The notes under the pieces are model-generated. The model did not search any database. It was not told where the DNA came from and saw only the letters and a program-made list of their open reading frames with translations. From Verrucomicrobiales bacterium (lineage in GTDB: Bacteria; Verrucomicrobiota; Verrucomicrobiia; Verrucomicrobiales; DEV007), in contig JARGOD010000005.1 in the NCBI GenBank assembly GCA_029210205.1, positions 21,181-85,180 on the forward strand: a stretch of DNA of 64,000 nt, written 5' to 3'. The translations under genes and the position numbers were made by a program. This document shows positions 61,867 through 64,000 of the stretch, piece after piece (within the stretch, counting starts at the first letter, position 1; each line of letters opens with the position of its first letter).

Positions 61867-62511
61867 ATGGCGTCTCCTAAGTTCTTCAATCCTTTCGCTG
61901 AGATTTTGAAGCACGGAGAGAAACTGCCCCATTGGCAGCAGCCGGGAGCGACGTATTTCGTCACTTTTCGGCTGGCCGATTCGATTCCTCAAGAGCGCTT
62001 GAGTGAGTGGCGGGAAGAGCGCGAGCTTTGGTTGAAGAGACATCCCGAACCATTGAACTCAACCGACGAGATTGAATATCACCGGCGTTTCTCCGGTCGG
62101 ATCGATAAATGGCTGGATGAAGGGGCCGGGGAGTGCGTCTTACGATCGCAGGCGGTAGCCGATTGTTTGGGGTGTAGTCTGAGTCACTTCGACGGGGAGA
62201 AGTATTTGATCCATACTTTCGTAATCATGCCGAATCATGTGCACGTTCTTGTCTCATTACGAGAAGGGGAGTCGCTGGAGTCTCACGTTAGAAGTTGGAA
62301 AGGCGTTTCGGCTCGCCACATCAATCAGCTGTTGGGACGCTCCGGTGCGCTCTGGCAAAAGGATTATTTCGATCGCCTGATTCGGGGCACGGACCATTTT
62401 TATCGGGTCGCCCGGTATATTCGGACGAATCCTGAAAAGGCTCGTTTGCCGGAAGGGAGCTTTGTTTTGAAAGAGTCGGACACCGTCCAGAGAATGCTCG
62501 GCGAATCGTGA
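61867..62511 (+). mobile_element. REP-associated tyrosine transposase (RAYT, Y1 HUH family)
   Basis: A 214-residue Y1-transposase-like protein. The HUH motif is HVH in FVIMPNHVHVLVSL (about residues 123-130), and the likely catalytic Tyr lies in DHFYRVARYIRTNPEKARL. Also characteristic is WQQPGATYFVTFRLADSIP at the start. RAYTs are domesticated single-strand transposases that spread REP palindromes rather than moving themselves. Its last codons (LGES, TGA) lie inside the first REP copy, and further REP copies follow. It starts two bases after folA. Confidence 0.92.
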
Positions 62512-62687
62512 GCGACAGGAGTGTCGCTCCTCCTTGTCGCAAGCGTGGATTCGGGAGCCCAAGGAGGGACGGCACTCTTGCCGTCTGGCAAGCCCTGCTG
62601 CATTGGCTCGGCGAATCGTGAGCGACAAGAATCAGAGGGTAATGTAGATAGCCGAAGGCAATGTCGCTCCTCCTTGCCGCAAGCGTG
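62496..62687. repeat. REP/BIME palindromes next to the RAYT gene
   Basis: Sequence A (GCTCGGCGAATCGTGAGCGA + CA) occurs at 62496-62517 and, identically, at 62606-62627, exactly 110 bases apart. Sequence B (TGTCGCTCCTCCTTG followed by YCGCAAGCGTG) occurs at 62522-62547 and 62662-62687. In copy 1, GAGCGACA-ggag-TGTCGCTC folds as a perfect 8-bp hairpin; in copy 2 the same arms enclose a longer loop. Between them, GACGGCA-ctct-TGCCGTC is a different palindrome. This fits a REP/BIME cluster generated by the neighbouring transposase. Confidence 0.8.
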
Positions 62688-62699
62688 AACCCACGCCAA

Positions 62700-64000
62700 T
62701 CACCCACCCAAACTCTGCACCAACTGCTGTAGTTGCTGATTTTCGGGCTGCACGGTCAATGCTTCGAGCGCATACTTTTTCGCGAGATCCAGTTTCCCGG
62801 CGTCGCGGCAAATCGTAGCGAGGCCGACGAGATACTCGACGTTGTAGGGGTCGAGTTGCTGCGCGTGTTGCAGATAGGGAAGTGATTCTTCGAATTTTCC
62901 GAGTGAGTTGAGGGCGACGCCGTAAAAATAGTGCGTCTGGGCATGATTCGGAATCAGCTCGGTCGCGAGGCGCAGCTCTTCGATTCCTTCATCGTAGCGC
63001 TTCAGCCTGATCAGGAATCTGGCAAGGGCATCACGGGCGACGCCTTTATTTTCCGGAAGGAGCGCTTCGTCGATCGCTTTTCTAAATTCCTCTTCGGCCT
63101 CTTTCGGGCGGTTTTGACTGTAGAGTAACTCCGCGAGATTGATTCGTGCCGGAACAAACTCAGGTTCGACTCGCGAGGCACTGCGGTAAGAGGCCTCCGC
63201 CTTATCAAGTTGACCGAGATCGGTAAAGAAAAGCGCCATGTTGAGGTGTCCTGCTGCCCGATCGAAAATCGCTTCCTGCTTTCTGAAAAAGTCCTGTGTC
63301 GCCCGATCAAACGAAGCTTGTTGCGCCTCATCGAAGCGGGGACTCAACGGCGCGACGGTTCGGGCCGCCTGTGCTCGAACCGCGCGATTTTCATCATCAA
63401 GCAGAGCGATCGCCGGAGCACGTTGTTCGTCAGGATAATTGATGAGCGCGCTGAGACCTTGAATACGAACTTCCGGTTTCTCGTCGTCGAGACTTCCGAT
63501 GATCGCCTGGATCGTTTCGCGACTGGGTGCTTGCTGACCGATCGTTTCGACGGCAGCAGCGCGAACGGTGCCGGGGCGGTCGTCGTCATTTGCGAGAGCG
63601 AGAAGGCGATCCATTGACCCTGGCTGCCCCTGGCGGGCTGAGGCGAGGATTTCGCCATAGTGGACATTGCGAGGGCCCGCGCCCCACCATTCTTTGAAAT
63701 GCTCCGTCGCCCAGTCCTGATCCTGGTCTTCGTGGCACTGCGTGCAGGCGTCGGGTGAGCCGAGTTGTTTCGCAAGATCAGGCCTTGGAATGCGGATACT
63801 GTGGTCGCGTCGGTCATCGACGCCCATGTAGGTCGTGTGCGGCATGTGACATTCGACACAGCTCGAACCCGTGCTTCCGATCTCATGAAAGTGGTGAGCG
63901 GGGGTGTTGTAGTCGGCCTGGTGGCACTGGAGGCAGAGCGCATTCCCGGGCAGCTTCAATTTCATCGAATGAGGATTGTGGCAGTCGGTGCAACGAACGT
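62700..64000 (-). CDS. Multiheme c-type cytochrome with HEAT and TPR repeats, 5' end cut by window edge
   Basis: The open frame enters from the right edge and ends at 62700 (over 430 codons). The ORF track starts it at an internal ATG (63965), but the frame continues upstream with CTDCHNPHSM, a further heme site. Visible heme motifs are CTDCH, CLQCH, CVECH and CTQCH. Then come HEAT-like repeats (DRPGTVRAAAVETIGQQAPS, DDEKPEVRIQGLSALINYPD) and TPR repeats (LGQLDKAEASYRSASRVEPE onward to the end). Such proteins are exported in PVC bacteria and probably scaffold periplasmic electron transfer. Exact role unknown. Confidence 0.85.
   Translation of the reverse strand, partial: VRCTDCHNPHSMKLKLPGNALCLQCHQADYNTPAHHFHEIGSTGSSCVECHMPHTTYMGVDDRRDHSIRIPRPDLAKQLGSPDACTQCHEDQDQDWATEHFKEWWGAGPRNVHYGEILASARQGQPGSMDRLLALANDDDRPGTVRAAAVETIGQQAPSRETIQAIIGSLDDEKPEVRIQGLSALINYPDEQRAPAIALLDDENRAVRAQAARTVAPLSPRFDEAQQASFDRATQDFFRKQEAIFDRAAGHLNMALFFTDLGQLDKAEASYRSASRVEPEFVPARINLAELLYSQNRPKEAEEEFRKAIDEALLPENKGVARDALARFLIRLKRYDEGIEELRLATELIPNHAQTHYFYGVALNSLGKFEESLPYLQHAQQLDPYNVEYLVGLATICRDAGKLDLAKKYALEALTVQPENQQLQQLVQSLGG

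Overview
The window looks like a chromosomal segment of a marine or heterotrophic Verrucomicrobiota bacterium (PVC group). This is an inference from gene content, not from a marker-gene match. The supporting content is a hybrid LacI-sensor/AraC-HTH (XylR-like) regulator, a PmoA/DUF6807 protein, a Tat-exported sugar-isomerase-like TIM barrel, an S1 sulfatase, two Gfo/Idh/MocA oxidoreductases, stand-alone AP2-domain and DUF5069 proteins, multiheme c-type cytochromes with HEAT/TPR repeats, and a Gram-negative envelope gene set. The DNA is moderately GC-rich. Genes are dense, with no gene-free stretch above 300 bases. I saw no rRNA, tRNA, CRISPR array or prophage.

Layout. 1-6.5 kb: an exported protein cut by the left edge, divergent from a XylR-like regulator with a repeated operator; a DUF4013 membrane protein; DUF5069; fabV; an L,D-transpeptidase lipoprotein; a PmoA-family protein. 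6.5-16.5 kb: TIM-barrel isomerase overlapping hflX, a Wzz/BY-kinase-like protein whose kinase site has been lost, nadE, pyrD, accD, comF and a CPBP protease. 16.6-30.2 kb: prc, a Ski2-like helicase, a YlbF protein with a Cys/Gly tail, bioA, a HerA-like ATPase, sulfatase, ferredoxin, metF and a SurA-like PPIase. 30.2-39.9 kb: aldehyde dehydrogenase plus deoC, a membrane protein, methyltransferase/DUF3500, an ECF sigma/small membrane protein/LTxxQ sensor triad, osmC, an esterase, a phosphoesterase, and a DUF2064-HAD fusion. 40-49.4 kb: clpX, two Gfo/Idh genes, a second ECF sigma factor, two small unknowns, and a HAD-IB/LplT-like/Aas-like lipid cluster. 49.5-54.4 kb: rplU-rpmA-trmL, an AP2 protein, a LolD-like ATPase, a pentaheme cytochrome, and a small Cys-motif membrane protein. 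54.6-59.9 kb: a leftward run rnhA, heptosyltransferase, phosphoesterase, TPR protein, ABC-2 transporter and acylphosphatase. 60-62.7 kb: LOG-thyA-folA (4-bp overlaps) followed at once by a REP-associated tyrosine transposase and its REP palindromes. 62.7 kb to the right edge: a multiheme HEAT/TPR cytochrome cut by the window.

Most of this is housekeeping metabolism (NAD, pyrimidine, folate/thymidylate, fatty acid, biotin), envelope maintenance and carbohydrate/sulfated-polymer use. The less ordinary parts are the pseudo-BY-kinase, the CnrYXH-like sigma module, the split LplT/Aas system whose adenylation domain lacks its signature loop, the DUF2064-HAD fusion, the AP2 protein with a tandem-repeat upstream region, the RAYT/REP locus, and an inverted repeat with identical arms and identical 15-bp spacing in pyrD and at a cytochrome gene start.
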